A program made the translations under genes and the position numbers. From assembly GCA_017466405.1 (NCBI GenBank), contig JAFTUF010000003.1:1-51792 (forward strand): DNA of 51,792 nt. The letters run 5' to 3'. Under the pieces are notes generated by a model. That model made no database searches. It was given only the letters and a program-made list of their open reading frames with translations, and was not told the origin of the DNA. Shown piece after piece: positions 26,614 to 35,020 of this stretch (position 1 is the first letter of the stretch; each line of letters starts with the position of its first letter). This stretch comes from Bacteroidales bacterium. GTDB taxonomy: Bacteria > Bacteroidota > Bacteroidia > Bacteroidales > F082.

Positions 26614-26647
26614 AAATCCCGAATCTCAATTGAAGTTCGGGATTTTT
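26614..26647. terminator. Bidirectional intrinsic terminator between rpmA and the ATPase gene
   Basis: Arms ATCCCGAA (26616-26623) and TTCGGGAT (26636-26643) enclose a 12-base loop. The stem is followed by seven T on the plus strand and preceded by six A, so it can end both rplU-rpmA and the convergent ATPase gene. Confidence 0.9.
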
Positions 26648-26670
26648 TTGTTGGGATTTGAGACGATTTT

Positions 26671-27804
26671 TTATAGTTCTCCTTTTATGAATAGTTGATA
26701 ATTATTAGGATTGATAACATTATAGGTGTATTTAGGATAATTTTTGGTAAATGTATCCGTAAGTTTTGGATGTTTTGTGTTGCTCCATTTGAACTCGTAA
26801 GTGTTTAAAATTCCATCAATGTCCTCTATATAATCAATTTCCTGTTGTTGTTGAGTTCTCCAAAAATAACTTTTGCCATAAAATAAACTATATGTGTTGT
26901 GCTTTTTACGTTCACTGATAAGATAGTTCTCCCATAATGCACCAGTATCATTTCTTAGGTTAAGTTGTTTGAAATCACCTAAAATTGCATTTCTTACACC
27001 ATTGTCATAGAAGTAGATTTTACGGCTTTTCTTTAATTCGTTACGTAAGTTTTTGCTGAAAGACCGTAAGTGAAAGATTACATACGATTTCTCTAATAAA
27101 TCAATATAACGTTGAATAGTTTGAGAATTGAGACCGAGTAACTTGCCTAATTCATTGAATGAAACCTCACTTCCTATTTGTAAAGCTAATGCTTGAAGAA
27201 GTTGCTCGATTATCTCGGGCTTTCTAACATCTTGAAAAGCAAAAATATCTTTGTAGAGGTAACTGTTGGTAAGATTTGTTAACGTTTCTCGCTCTTCTCC
27301 TGGAAAATTCACCACATCAGGATATGAACCATAGATAATACGATGTTCCAATAATCTCTGTTCCTCTGTGCTACCGTGATTGTCTATTAGCTCTTCTGAA
27401 GAAAACGGAAACATATTGTATTCATATTTTCTTCCTGTAAGAGGTTCCGTTATAGAATCTGATAATTCCAAAGCGGAAGAACCAGTGACAATAATTTGTT
27501 TTTCAGGGAAATTGTCAACAATGAGTTTTAGTGTTAAACCAATATTTTTCACCCTTTGAGCCTCGTCTATAAATATGAGTTCGGCATTGGCGATGTCAGT
27601 CCCAAGCTGTGTTGAAGTGGGATTTGAAAGACGTTGCCTAATGTCTGGCTCATCGCAATTCCAAAATAACGCTTTCATTTTGGTGTCAGACATTAACATT
27701 TTTAATAATGTGGTCTTTCCGACTTGTCTTGGACCTGTGAGAACAATAATCTTTCCTCTAAATAAACGCTGTTCTATTATTTGTCGAAGTCTTCTGTCAA
27801 TCAT
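26671..27804 (-). CDS. AAA-type ATPase with C-terminal DUF4143
   Basis: 377 residues. The N-terminal ATPase domain has a Walker A motif GPRQVGKTT at 24-32, a Walker B motif LIFIDEAQR at 77-85, and GSSALELSDSI as sensor region. The second half has the winged-helix and nuclease-like features of DUF4143 (LLGLNSQTIQRYIDLLEKSYVIFHL, then FYDNGVRNAILGDF and a late EIDYIED). Such proteins are very common in Bacteroidota and Archaea. Suggested roles range from stress or defence to DNA handling, and none is proven here. It stands alone, divergent from serS, with a promoter next to an 11-base inverted repeat. Confidence 0.85.
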   Translation of the reverse strand: MIDRRLRQIIEQRLFRGKIIVLTGPRQVGKTTLLKMLMSDTKMKALFWNCDEPDIRQRLSNPTSTQLGTDIANAELIFIDEAQRVKNIGLTLKLIVDNFPEKQIIVTGSSALELSDSITEPLTGRKYEYNMFPFSSEELIDNHGSTEEQRLLEHRIIYGSYPDVVNFPGEERETLTNLTNSYLYKDIFAFQDVRKPEIIEQLLQALALQIGSEVSFNELGKLLGLNSQTIQRYIDLLEKSYVIFHLRSFSKNLRNELKKSRKIYFYDNGVRNAILGDFKQLNLRNDTGALWENYLISERKKHNTYSLFYGKSYFWRTQQQQEIDYIEDIDGILNTYEFKWSNTKHPKLTDTFTKNYPKYTYNVINPNNYQLFIKGEL

Positions 27805-27826
27805 ATAGGTAACTTTTGTATGGTTG

Positions 27827-27834
27827 CAAAGATA
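27827..27834 (-). promoter_or_regulatory. Promoter -7 element for the DUF4143 ATPase gene
   Basis: The minus strand reads TATCTTTG followed by C, 22 bases before the start codon at 27804. An inverted repeat lies directly upstream (27850-27883). Confidence 0.65.
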
Positions 27835-27849
27835 TAATATTTTTCTGTT

Positions 27850-27883
27850 ATAATGGAAAATTATTATAATATTTTTCCATTAT
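27850..27883. promoter_or_regulatory. 11-base inverted repeat upstream of the ATPase promoter
   Basis: ATAATGGAAAA (27850-27860) and TTTTCCATTAT (27873-27883) are exact complements with a 12-base AT-only loop. The position, 15 to 50 bases upstream of the -7 element, fits an operator. A role as binding site is inference. Confidence 0.5.
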
Positions 27884-28000
27884 GATATAAAATTATTAAT
27901 TTTTTAACTATGCAATTTTAGAAATCATTATTTTTGTAGCAGCATGCGTTGAGAATTGGAGATTGGACAGAAACATAATTATTCATTATGAATTAAAAAA

Positions 28001-28030
28001 TCTGTTGTCTGTTGTCTGTTGTCTGTTGTC
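28001..28030. repeat. TGTTGTC tandem repeat upstream of serS
   Basis: Four copies of the seven-base word TGTTGTC precede the serS -7 element. They place a TTG triplet every seven bases, at 16 and 23 bases from the -7 element. The same word, in the same plus-strand orientation, recurs inside the lolC gene (35551-35582). Confidence 0.85.
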
Positions 28031-28037
28031 TTTTTAC

Positions 28038-28045
28038 TATCTTTG
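28038..28045 (+). promoter_or_regulatory. Promoter -7 element for serS
   Basis: TATCTTTG followed by C, 20 bases before the chosen ATG at 28066. The -33 region is made of the TGTTGTC repeat; no TTG sits at exactly 19 bases. Confidence 0.7.
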
Positions 28046-28065
28046 CATATAAAATATATTTTACC

Positions 28066-29337
28066 ATGTTAGTAGTTTCATATATCAGAGAACATAAAGA
28101 AGAAGTTATCAAACGATTGAGTATTAAAAACTTTACTCGCTTTGAATTATTAGATGAAGTTCTGCAGTTAGACGATGAACGTCGTGCTGTACAACAACAA
28201 AACGATGAGGCTCTCGCCGAAGCTAATTCACTCGCTAAGAAAATTGGCGAGCTTTACAAACAAGGCAAAGCCGATGAAGCCAACGAACTGAAAAAGAGAA
28301 ACACCGAACTTAAAGAATTGACAAAAACTCTCGCCGAACGCGCTGAAGAGATAAAGACTCAACTGCAAAACAAACTCGTTGAGATTCCTAACACTCCAAA
28401 CCTCGAAGTGCCTTGCGGAAAGACAGCTGCCGACAACCTCATCGTCAGTCAAGAAGGCGAGATGCCACAGCTTCATAAAGACGCTGTTCCTCACTGGGAT
28501 CTCTTAAACAAATATCAACTCGCCGACTTCGAACTCGGCAATAAAGTGACAGGCGCAGGCTTCCCATTCTATAAAGGCGCAGGCGCAAGATTACAACGCG
28601 CTCTCATCAATTTCTTCCTCGATGAAGCTATCGCAGCAGGTTATTACGAAATCCAACCTCCAATATTAGTCAACGAAGCATCAGCTTACGCAACAGGTCA
28701 ACTTCCTGACAAAGAAGCTCAAATGTATGCCGTGCCATTGGACGGTATGTATCTCATCCCAACAGCAGAGGTGCCTGTGACAAATATCTTCCGCGATAAG
28801 ATAGTTCAAGAGAATCAGCTTCCTTTGAAGAACGTGGCTTACTCAAACTGCTTCCGTCGTGAGGCTGGTTCATGGGGCAAGACAGTGCGCGGTCTCAACA
28901 GATTACATCAATTTGATAAAGTTGAAATAGTTGAAATAGCTCACCCTGACACTTCTTACGAGAGACTTGAAGCTATGAAAGAACACGTCGCTAACTTGTT
29001 ACGCAAACTCGAACTTCCTTTCAGAGTGTTACGTCTCTGCGGTGGCGACATGAGCTTCACATCAGCAATGACATACGACTACGAAGTGTGGTCAGCAGCT
29101 CAAGAGTTGTGGCTTGAAGTAAGTTCTGTCTCCAACTTTGAGACATTCCAGGCTAACAGAATGAAACTCAGATTTAAAGATAAAGACGGTAACATCCGAC
29201 TCGTTCATACTCTCAACGGCAGCGCCCTCGCATTGCCACGTATAGTAGCAGCTTTGTTGGAAAATAACCAGTGCGAAGAAGGAATCAGAGTTCCTAAGGC
29301 ACTCCAAAAATATACAGGCTTTGAAATTATTAAGTAA
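28066..29337 (+). CDS. serS: Seryl-tRNA synthetase
   Basis: 423 residues. It charges tRNA-Ser and tRNA-Sec type acceptors with serine. The N-terminal coiled-coil arm that grips the tRNA long variable arm spans about residues 30-105. The class II core follows, with motif 2 CFRREAGSWGKTVRGLNRLHQF and motif 3 NGSALALPRIVAALLENNQ. The start at 28066 (MLVVSYIREHKEEV) is chosen because the upstream extension would encode the promoter and repeat. The stop codon overlaps the start of the following lipoprotein gene. Confidence 0.96.
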   Translation: MLVVSYIREHKEEVIKRLSIKNFTRFELLDEVLQLDDERRAVQQQNDEALAEANSLAKKIGELYKQGKADEANELKKRNTELKELTKTLAERAEEIKTQLQNKLVEIPNTPNLEVPCGKTAADNLIVSQEGEMPQLHKDAVPHWDLLNKYQLADFELGNKVTGAGFPFYKGAGARLQRALINFFLDEAIAAGYYEIQPPILVNEASAYATGQLPDKEAQMYAVPLDGMYLIPTAEVPVTNIFRDKIVQENQLPLKNVAYSNCFRREAGSWGKTVRGLNRLHQFDKVEIVEIAHPDTSYERLEAMKEHVANLLRKLELPFRVLRLCGGDMSFTSAMTYDYEVWSAAQELWLEVSSVSNFETFQANRMKLRFKDKDGNIRLVHTLNGSALALPRIVAALLENNQCEEGIRVPKALQKYTGFEIIK

Positions 29338-29794
29338 ATTAAGTATATTATTGATATTGTTCTCATTGATGGCTTGTAAAGAAACCGAGCCATCAATGAG
29401 GCGTATTAATGAGATGACAAAACAACTCGAGAGAATCGAGAAAAAACAAGTTAAAGCAGAAAAAGCTTTCAACGAGCTCGTCGAACAATGTATGGATTTT
29501 GACGAGTTTTTGAGAAACGAGAATAACCCAAAACCAGAGATGCAACTTGTTCGCGCTTATCTTCAACAATATGAAGACGAACGTGATAACATAACTGAAA
29601 ACATAAAATACTCTACTTCACAAATCAGCGACCTTAAAGATGATTTGAAGGCTGGTCTTTATGACGAGACGCAGCGTGAAGAATATCTCAGCTCGGAAGA
29701 AAAAGCTGTCAATACTATAGAAGCGCAACTCGATTATTTCATCGACCGCTTCCAGAAACAGAGTGATTTTATTAAGGAAACTGAAAAACAATAA
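29321..29794 (+). CDS. Small lipoprotein with coiled coil, TTG start
   Basis: 157 residues. With a TTG start overlapping the last five codons of serS, the protein begins with a basic-hydrophobic signal and a lipobox LMAC (Cys19), so the mature protein is predicted to be lipid-anchored. The next ATG (29369) falls inside the lipobox and would destroy the signal, which is why I take the TTG. The remainder is highly charged and helical (residues 25-60 and 80-150) with coiled-coil character. It sits 6 bases ahead of the TPR gene, and the two may act together at the envelope. No family recognised. Confidence 0.65.
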   Translation: MKLLSKLSILLILFSLMACKETEPSMRRINEMTKQLERIEKKQVKAEKAFNELVEQCMDFDEFLRNENNPKPEMQLVRAYLQQYEDERDNITENIKYSTSQISDLKDDLKAGLYDETQREEYLSSEEKAVNTIEAQLDYFIDRFQKQSDFIKETEKQ

Positions 29795-29800
29795 GATACG

Positions 29801-31669
29801 ATGAAAAAGACCTTGCGATTGCTTTTCATTGTTATTGCCCTGATGTCGATGTCGAGTTCTTTGTTGTTAGCACAGGAACCGGTTCTTCCTAAGAGAGCAG
29901 TGAACAAAGATCAGTCAGCTCAGTCGCAACGTCAGATAGATGAGCAACTCGCTCGTTCTTTTTATAATAATAAGGAATATGACAAGGCAGCTGAGTTATA
30001 TCAACAGCTGTATATTAATTACAGATACTATTATCATTTCTCCCAATATATTGAATGTCTGTTGTTTTTGGAACGATATGACGATGCTGAGAAAGATTTG
30101 AAGTCTTTTATCAGAAACGATAATTCCACCAATAAATGGAAGGCTCAGGTGAATCTGGCGTATGTTTATCAAAAAAACAGTTCCTCTGATAAGGTCGAGA
30201 AATATCTGAAGAAGCTCATCAATGAGTTGCCTGAAGATAAGAACGTATATTTGCAGGTCGCTAATATGCTGCGTTCCAAAGACTTCGATGAGTATGCAAT
30301 AATGGTTTATGATAAAGGAGCTAATATTCCTTCAATGAATCATAAGTTTTTCATGGAGAAAGCTTTGGCGTATCAGTCGATGCTTAACTTTGAGAAGGCT
30401 ACTGAGAATTATCTCCTTCAGCTTGAAACCGATCCAGATGACTACGAATTGATTAAGTCGCGACTTTCGTTTATGTTGAGATATGATGTTGACGGTTCTG
30501 TCGTCGATGATATGCGTATGGCTCTTTTGAAAAAGACACAGGAACGACCCGACGATGTCTTGTTTTCAGAATTATTGGTGTGGTTCGCTCTTCAGATGAA
30601 AGATTATGAGATAGCTCTTAATCAGGAGATTGCCTTGGATAGAAGATTTAACGACAGAGAATATGACATTAATTATCTCGCTATAATAGCACGCGACAAC
30701 GAACAATACGACATCGCGCTCGCAGCCTACGATTATATCATCAAGAAATCTAAGGAAGGTGCTTTCTATCCTGAGGCTGTAGTGGGAAAGACAGAAGTAG
30801 AATATATCAAATCCTCTGATGTTGATGATAAGGATTTTTACGAATCTTTCGAGCAACGTATTATGAATGAATGTAATGAACTTGGAATATCAGATAAGAC
30901 AATACCTTTATTAATAATACGTGCTGAGATTTTGACATTTAAGCTTAATGAGATAGAAACTGCTATTGAATTATTGAATGATAATTTGGATATAAATATC
31001 AATAGATACAACAAGTCGAAGCTGAAGATGTTGCTTGCTGATATTTATCTTTATAAGGACGAAGTCTGGGAAGCCACCTTATTATATAGTCAGGTTGACA
31101 AGTCGATGAAAGAGGAGCCGATAGGACATGAGGCGCGTTTTAAGAATGCTCAACTGCGTTATTTTATAGGTGAGTTCGATTGGTCGTTGGCTGTCTTAAA
31201 TATTTTAAAATCAGCGACGTCGAAACTTATTGCCAACGATGCTATGTCGTTGTCGCTGCTCATCTCTGATAATTTAGAATACGACACTATCGCATTGCAG
31301 CGTCTTGCCAAAGCAGATTTTTATATGTACCAGAAGAAATACGAACTGGCAGAGAAGATGCTCGATTCGATAAATATCTATAATCCTAACGAGGTGAGTA
31401 TGCCATATCTCTTGATACGTAAGGCACAGATTGCTTTAGATAGAGACGAGTATCAACTTGCTGACAGTCTTTATAAAAGAGTATATCAGGGATATTCAGA
31501 TAGTTATATCGCTGATAAGGCATTATTGGAAAATGCAATATTATTGGAAAAATATTTAAACAATAAAGAAGCAGCGATGGAGTGTTACGCGAAACTCATC
31601 GATGAATATACAGCGAGCGTCTATGTGGCGCAAGCACGTAATGCTTATCGCAGACTGAGGGAGAATTGA
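29801..31669 (+). CDS. Secreted or periplasmic TPR-repeat protein
   Basis: 622 residues with a signal peptide (1-24, ending LLLAQ) followed by tetratricopeptide-like helical pairs through most of the length; clear ones include YNNKEYDKAAELYQQLYINY near residue 55 and FEKATENYLLQLETDPDDYEL near 205, with more to the C-terminus (LADSLYKRVYQGYSDSYIADKALLENA). TPR proteins are scaffolds for protein complexes. Here it presumably works in the periplasm or at the outer membrane with the preceding lipoprotein. The stop codon lies inside a GAGAATTGAAAGTT stutter repeat. The specific partner is unknown. Confidence 0.85.
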   Translation: MKKTLRLLFIVIALMSMSSSLLLAQEPVLPKRAVNKDQSAQSQRQIDEQLARSFYNNKEYDKAAELYQQLYINYRYYYHFSQYIECLLFLERYDDAEKDLKSFIRNDNSTNKWKAQVNLAYVYQKNSSSDKVEKYLKKLINELPEDKNVYLQVANMLRSKDFDEYAIMVYDKGANIPSMNHKFFMEKALAYQSMLNFEKATENYLLQLETDPDDYELIKSRLSFMLRYDVDGSVVDDMRMALLKKTQERPDDVLFSELLVWFALQMKDYEIALNQEIALDRRFNDREYDINYLAIIARDNEQYDIALAAYDYIIKKSKEGAFYPEAVVGKTEVEYIKSSDVDDKDFYESFEQRIMNECNELGISDKTIPLLIIRAEILTFKLNEIETAIELLNDNLDININRYNKSKLKMLLADIYLYKDEVWEATLLYSQVDKSMKEEPIGHEARFKNAQLRYFIGEFDWSLAVLNILKSATSKLIANDAMSLSLLISDNLEYDTIALQRLAKADFYMYQKKYELAEKMLDSINIYNPNEVSMPYLLIRKAQIALDRDEYQLADSLYKRVYQGYSDSYIADKALLENAILLEKYLNNKEAAMECYAKLIDEYTASVYVAQARNAYRRLREN

Positions 31670-31703
31670 AAGTTGAGAATTGGAAATTGAAAGTTGAAAA
31701 TTG
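31661..31703. repeat. Stutter repeat across the stop codon of the TPR gene
   Basis: Variants of GAGAATTGAAAGTT and GGAAATTGAAAGTT repeat here. The first unit contains the gene's last two codons and stop (TGA at 31667-31669). It runs into the GTAGAGACGC hairpin. Confidence 0.75.
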
Positions 31704-31754
31704 TAGAGACGCATCAATGATACCTTAAAAACAAATACACATTGATACGTCTCG
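31703..31754. repeat. GTAGAGACGC hairpin in the ksgA leader
   Basis: Arms 31706-31719 and 31740-31753 pair at 13 of 14 positions around a 20-base AT-rich loop. The hairpin ends 19 bases before the ksgA start. The same GTAGAGACGC head occurs once at 21855. Confidence 0.75.
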
Positions 31755-31772
31755 ATAAAATTGAAAATAAAT

Positions 31773-32558
31773 ATGGAACAGAATCAATCATATAATAATT
31801 TGGTAAGACCTAAGAAGGCTTTGGGTCAGCATTTTTTAACTGATTTGAACATTGCACGAAAGATTGTCGATGCTATGTCGGCTGACGTTAATGTTATTGT
31901 AGAAGTCGGTGCTGGAATGGGAGTCTTGACGCAATATATCATTGAGGATAATTTAGAGAAACTGCGTGTGGTTGAGATTGACACTGAATCTGTTGAATAT
32001 CTCAAGAATGCTTATCCTCAGTTGGGCGACCATCTTGTTCATGGTGATTTTTTGAAAACCGATCTTAGTAAATTTGCTTCAGAGAAGATTGGCGTGATTG
32101 GTAATTTTCCATATAACATCAGCAGTCAGATTTTCTTTCAGGTTTTAAAATATAGAAACCAGGTTGATGAGGTCGTAGGTATGATTCAGAAAGAAGTTGC
32201 TGAGCGTATCGCTGCCGGACCAGGAAGCAAGACTTACGGGATATTGAGCGTTTTGTTACAAGCTTGGTATGATATTGAATATCTGTTTACTGTGCATGAG
32301 AATGTCTTCAATCCTCCTCCAAAAGTGAAGTCGGCTGTGATAAAAATGCGTCGTAATAATGTAACTCAATTAGATTGCGATGAGAAGACTTTCGTGATGG
32401 TTGTGAAGCAGTCGTTCAATCAAAGAAGAAAGACACTGAGAAATTCGTTGAGAAGTATGATACCTCAGGAAATCATTGCAAACGAAATCTTTAACAAACG
32501 ACCAGAGCAGTTGTCGGTACAAGAATTTGTCGAGTTGACGAAGATGTTGGAGAAGTGA
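31773..32558 (+). CDS. rsmA: 16S rRNA dimethyladenosine transferase
   Basis: 261 residues (also called ksgA). It dimethylates two adjacent adenines in helix 45 of 16S rRNA. PKKALGQHFLTD (residues 13-24) is the family opening, EVGAGMGVLT is the SAM loop, and NFPYNIS (111-117) is the catalytic motif. The C-terminal QSFNQRRKTLRNSL is also diagnostic. The start at 31773 is chosen over an upstream TTG because MEQNQSYNNLVRPKKALG follows a normal spacing. It is downstream of the serS group, with a hairpin in its leader. Confidence 0.95.
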   Translation: MEQNQSYNNLVRPKKALGQHFLTDLNIARKIVDAMSADVNVIVEVGAGMGVLTQYIIEDNLEKLRVVEIDTESVEYLKNAYPQLGDHLVHGDFLKTDLSKFASEKIGVIGNFPYNISSQIFFQVLKYRNQVDEVVGMIQKEVAERIAAGPGSKTYGILSVLLQAWYDIEYLFTVHENVFNPPPKVKSAVIKMRRNNVTQLDCDEKTFVMVVKQSFNQRRKTLRNSLRSMIPQEIIANEIFNKRPEQLSVQEFVELTKMLEK

Positions 32559-32602
32559 GAATTTTTAACATTTTTTAACTTTTTTATTTAATATATAAAT
32601 CT

Positions 32603-32610
32603 TAAATTTG
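32603..32610 (+). promoter_or_regulatory. Promoter -7 element for the restriction-modification operon
   Basis: TAAATTTG matches TAnnTTTG, 44 bases before the methyltransferase ATG. No TTG at the usual spacing. I saw no controller-protein box. Confidence 0.5.
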
Positions 32611-32653
32611 TCCCAGAATCGCTAATTGAAATTTGTATATGTAATCGTTTTAT

Positions 32654-34114
32654 ATGGAATCCCTTGATAGAGCATATAATGTTACAAGAACCTTTGTAGA
32701 ATCAGTTCCTAAAAAAGAACGTAAGAGATATGGTCAATTCTTTACTTCCAGAAAAACAGCAGAATTTATGGCTTCTCTTTTTACGATAGATTATTCTAAG
32801 AATGAGCTTAGTTTGTTGGATGCAGGTGCTGGTACTGGTTTGTTGACCATTGCTTTGGTTGAGAGGTTGCGTAAAGATGGTTACAAAGGAAAAATCAAAG
32901 TGGTATGTTATGAGAATGATGCTTCGGTTCTGCCTGCTTTGATTGAAAATATGGAGAATATCAAAAATTGTTTTGATGTAATATATGATATAAGAATTGA
33001 GAATTACATATTGTCACAGCAATTTTCTGAAATGGACTTGTTTGGAAATCAGGTTGAAAAATATGATATGATAATAGGTAATCCTCCTTATAAAAAACTT
33101 GTCAAGGAAGCACCAGAAGCTAAGATAATGTCTGAAATTTGTTATGGATCACCGAATCTATATTTTCTATTTTGGGCAATGGGGATTCGTAATTTAAAGG
33201 ATAATGAAGAGTTGGTGTATATTGTACCTCGATCGTGGACATCTGGAGCATATTTTGAACGTTTTAGAAAATTTTTATTCAATAATTGTGTTATAACCAA
33301 CATTCATATTTTTGAGAGCAGGGATAAGGTTTTTGATGGTGATTCTATTTTGCAGGAAACTATAATTGTCAAGATAAGAAAAACTCGAAATAAACCTGAA
33401 AGTGTGGAAATATCATCTAGTGAAACTTCTGATTTTTATGATGTGAGAAGTTGTAGTGTTGATTATAATACAGTTGTATCTCAAAATAAGTATGTTTTCA
33501 TTGTCACAAATGAAAAAGATGTTGAAATATTATCAAGAGTTAATAGTCAAACTAGTACATTGGAAACAGATAATCTTCGTATGCGTACAGGTATCATAGT
33601 TGATTTTCGAACAAGAGATGTTTTGAGGGATACAAGAGAGGATGGTTCTTATCCGATTTTTTATTCACATCATATAAAAGATGGACGTGTCTTTTGGCCT
33701 GTTGGTCGTGAAGCGGAATACATAGTTACGGATAAGAGTGGGTATTTACAAGAAAATACCGATTATCTTTTTGTAAAGAGGTTTACGTCAAAAGAGGAAA
33801 AACGTCGTTTGCAATGTGGTATTTATTTGAAAAGTGACCACAGTCAATATAAATATATCAGTACTCAGAATAAAATTAATTATATAAAATGTGAGAATCC
33901 AGAGTTGGCGTATGGATTGTTTGTTATCCTTAATTCTTCATTATATGATGCTTATTATAGAATTCTGAATGGTTCGACTCAGGTTAATTCGACAGAAATT
34001 AATTGTATGCCTGTTCCTCCTAAAGATTCTATTCATCAAATGGGGTTGGAACTTATAGGAATGGAATTGACAGAACAGAATTGTGATAAAATTATTGATA
34101 GATGGATAAGATAA
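32654..34114 (+). CDS. Type II DNA adenine-N6 methyltransferase
   Basis: 486 residues, class I SAM-dependent. Motif X-like RYGQFFTSRKTAEFM (25-39) is followed by the SAM loop DAGAGTGLLT (56-65) and catalytic NPPY at 143-146, the gamma-type order of motifs used by adenine-N6 enzymes such as those paired with BsuBI/PstI. The second half is a target-recognition domain without close likeness to anything I know (YPIFYSHHIKDGRVFWP region). The gene overlaps the endonuclease by 13 bases. It protects host DNA from the partner, most likely at CTGCAG. The codons look more AT-rich than in ksgA or lolC, suggesting transfer. Confidence 0.9.
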   Translation: MESLDRAYNVTRTFVESVPKKERKRYGQFFTSRKTAEFMASLFTIDYSKNELSLLDAGAGTGLLTIALVERLRKDGYKGKIKVVCYENDASVLPALIENMENIKNCFDVIYDIRIENYILSQQFSEMDLFGNQVEKYDMIIGNPPYKKLVKEAPEAKIMSEICYGSPNLYFLFWAMGIRNLKDNEELVYIVPRSWTSGAYFERFRKFLFNNCVITNIHIFESRDKVFDGDSILQETIIVKIRKTRNKPESVEISSSETSDFYDVRSCSVDYNTVVSQNKYVFIVTNEKDVEILSRVNSQTSTLETDNLRMRTGIIVDFRTRDVLRDTREDGSYPIFYSHHIKDGRVFWPVGREAEYIVTDKSGYLQENTDYLFVKRFTSKEEKRRLQCGIYLKSDHSQYKYISTQNKINYIKCENPELAYGLFVILNSSLYDAYYRILNGSTQVNSTEINCMPVPPKDSIHQMGLELIGMELTEQNCDKIIDRWIR

Positions 34115-35013
34115 AAAAGATAAGAGAACTTCTTGAAAAACTTGGTTTGCCTAAAAAGCAACAGACTGATATATGCGTGTTGACAATATTAAGTATGGGA
34201 GGTCTCAAGAAAAGGACCAAATGGGCAGAAACAACAAATGAATGGTTAAGGATACATGATATAATATCATTTGCGAATAATCACTATAATGTAAATTACG
34301 CTGAGAACTCGAGAGAAACATTTAGGAAGCAGGCATTGCATCATTTTAGAACGGCAGCTATAGTAGAAGATAACGCAATGGCTACGAATAGTCCAAATTA
34401 TCGCTGGAGATTGACTGAAGAGTTTGTTGAAATTTTACGCAATATCAATGTGTCTAATTTGCCATTTGAAACTTTTAAGCAGAATCATGCAAGTTTGATA
34501 GATATTTATGCATCAAAAAAAGAGATGTGTAAATTGCCAGTAAAAATCAATGGAATTGATTATACATTTAGCAAAGGGGAACATAATCAATTACAAAAAG
34601 CGATAATAGAGGAGTTTGCACCACGTTTTGCTCCAGACGCAGAATGTCTTTATGTTGGTGATACTGTTCAGAAAGATCTTGTAAAACTTGAAAATCAACT
34701 TGAGGGATTAGGATTTGCAATTACTCTTCATGATAAAATGCCAGATGTGGTTTTATATAGGGAAGATAAAGATTGGATATATTTTATAGAGGCTGTAACG
34801 TCAGTTGGTCCAATGGATCCTAAACGTTTGCAAGAGATTACATCTATGACTAAGGATGTTACGGCAGGTAAGATTTTTGTAACTGCATTTCTTGACTTTA
34901 AGACATATAAAAGGTTTTCAGATCAACTTGCATGGGAAACTGAAATATGGATTGCTGAATTTCCTGACCACATGATTCATTTGAATGGAGATAAATTCTT
35001 AGGACCAAGATGA
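34102..35013 (+). CDS. Type II restriction endonuclease, BsuBI/PstI family
   Basis: 303 residues. The N-terminal half is helical with a winged-helix look (ETFRKQALHHFRTAAIV, NYRWRLTEEF). The C-terminal half has the family's nuclease core: YVGDTVQKDL (184-193), PDVVLY (214-219) and YFIEAVTSVGPMDPKR (227-242), which correspond to the conserved acidic residues of BsuBI/PstI enzymes. Known members cut CTGCAG; I infer the same specificity. Its stop is only 7 bases from the end of the convergent lolC-like gene, so the pair is packed tightly between core genes. Confidence 0.88.
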   Translation: MDKIKKIRELLEKLGLPKKQQTDICVLTILSMGGLKKRTKWAETTNEWLRIHDIISFANNHYNVNYAENSRETFRKQALHHFRTAAIVEDNAMATNSPNYRWRLTEEFVEILRNINVSNLPFETFKQNHASLIDIYASKKEMCKLPVKINGIDYTFSKGEHNQLQKAIIEEFAPRFAPDAECLYVGDTVQKDLVKLENQLEGLGFAITLHDKMPDVVLYREDKDWIYFIEAVTSVGPMDPKRLQEITSMTKDVTAGKIFVTAFLDFKTYKRFSDQLAWETEIWIAEFPDHMIHLNGDKFLGPR

Positions 35014-35020
35014 TTTTTCC

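Noticed and set aside
26671-35013. Defence island joining the DUF4143 ATPase and the restriction-modification pair
   Set aside because: They are separated by serS, the lipoprotein, TPR and ksgA genes; no other defence genes are seen, so co-location is weak.
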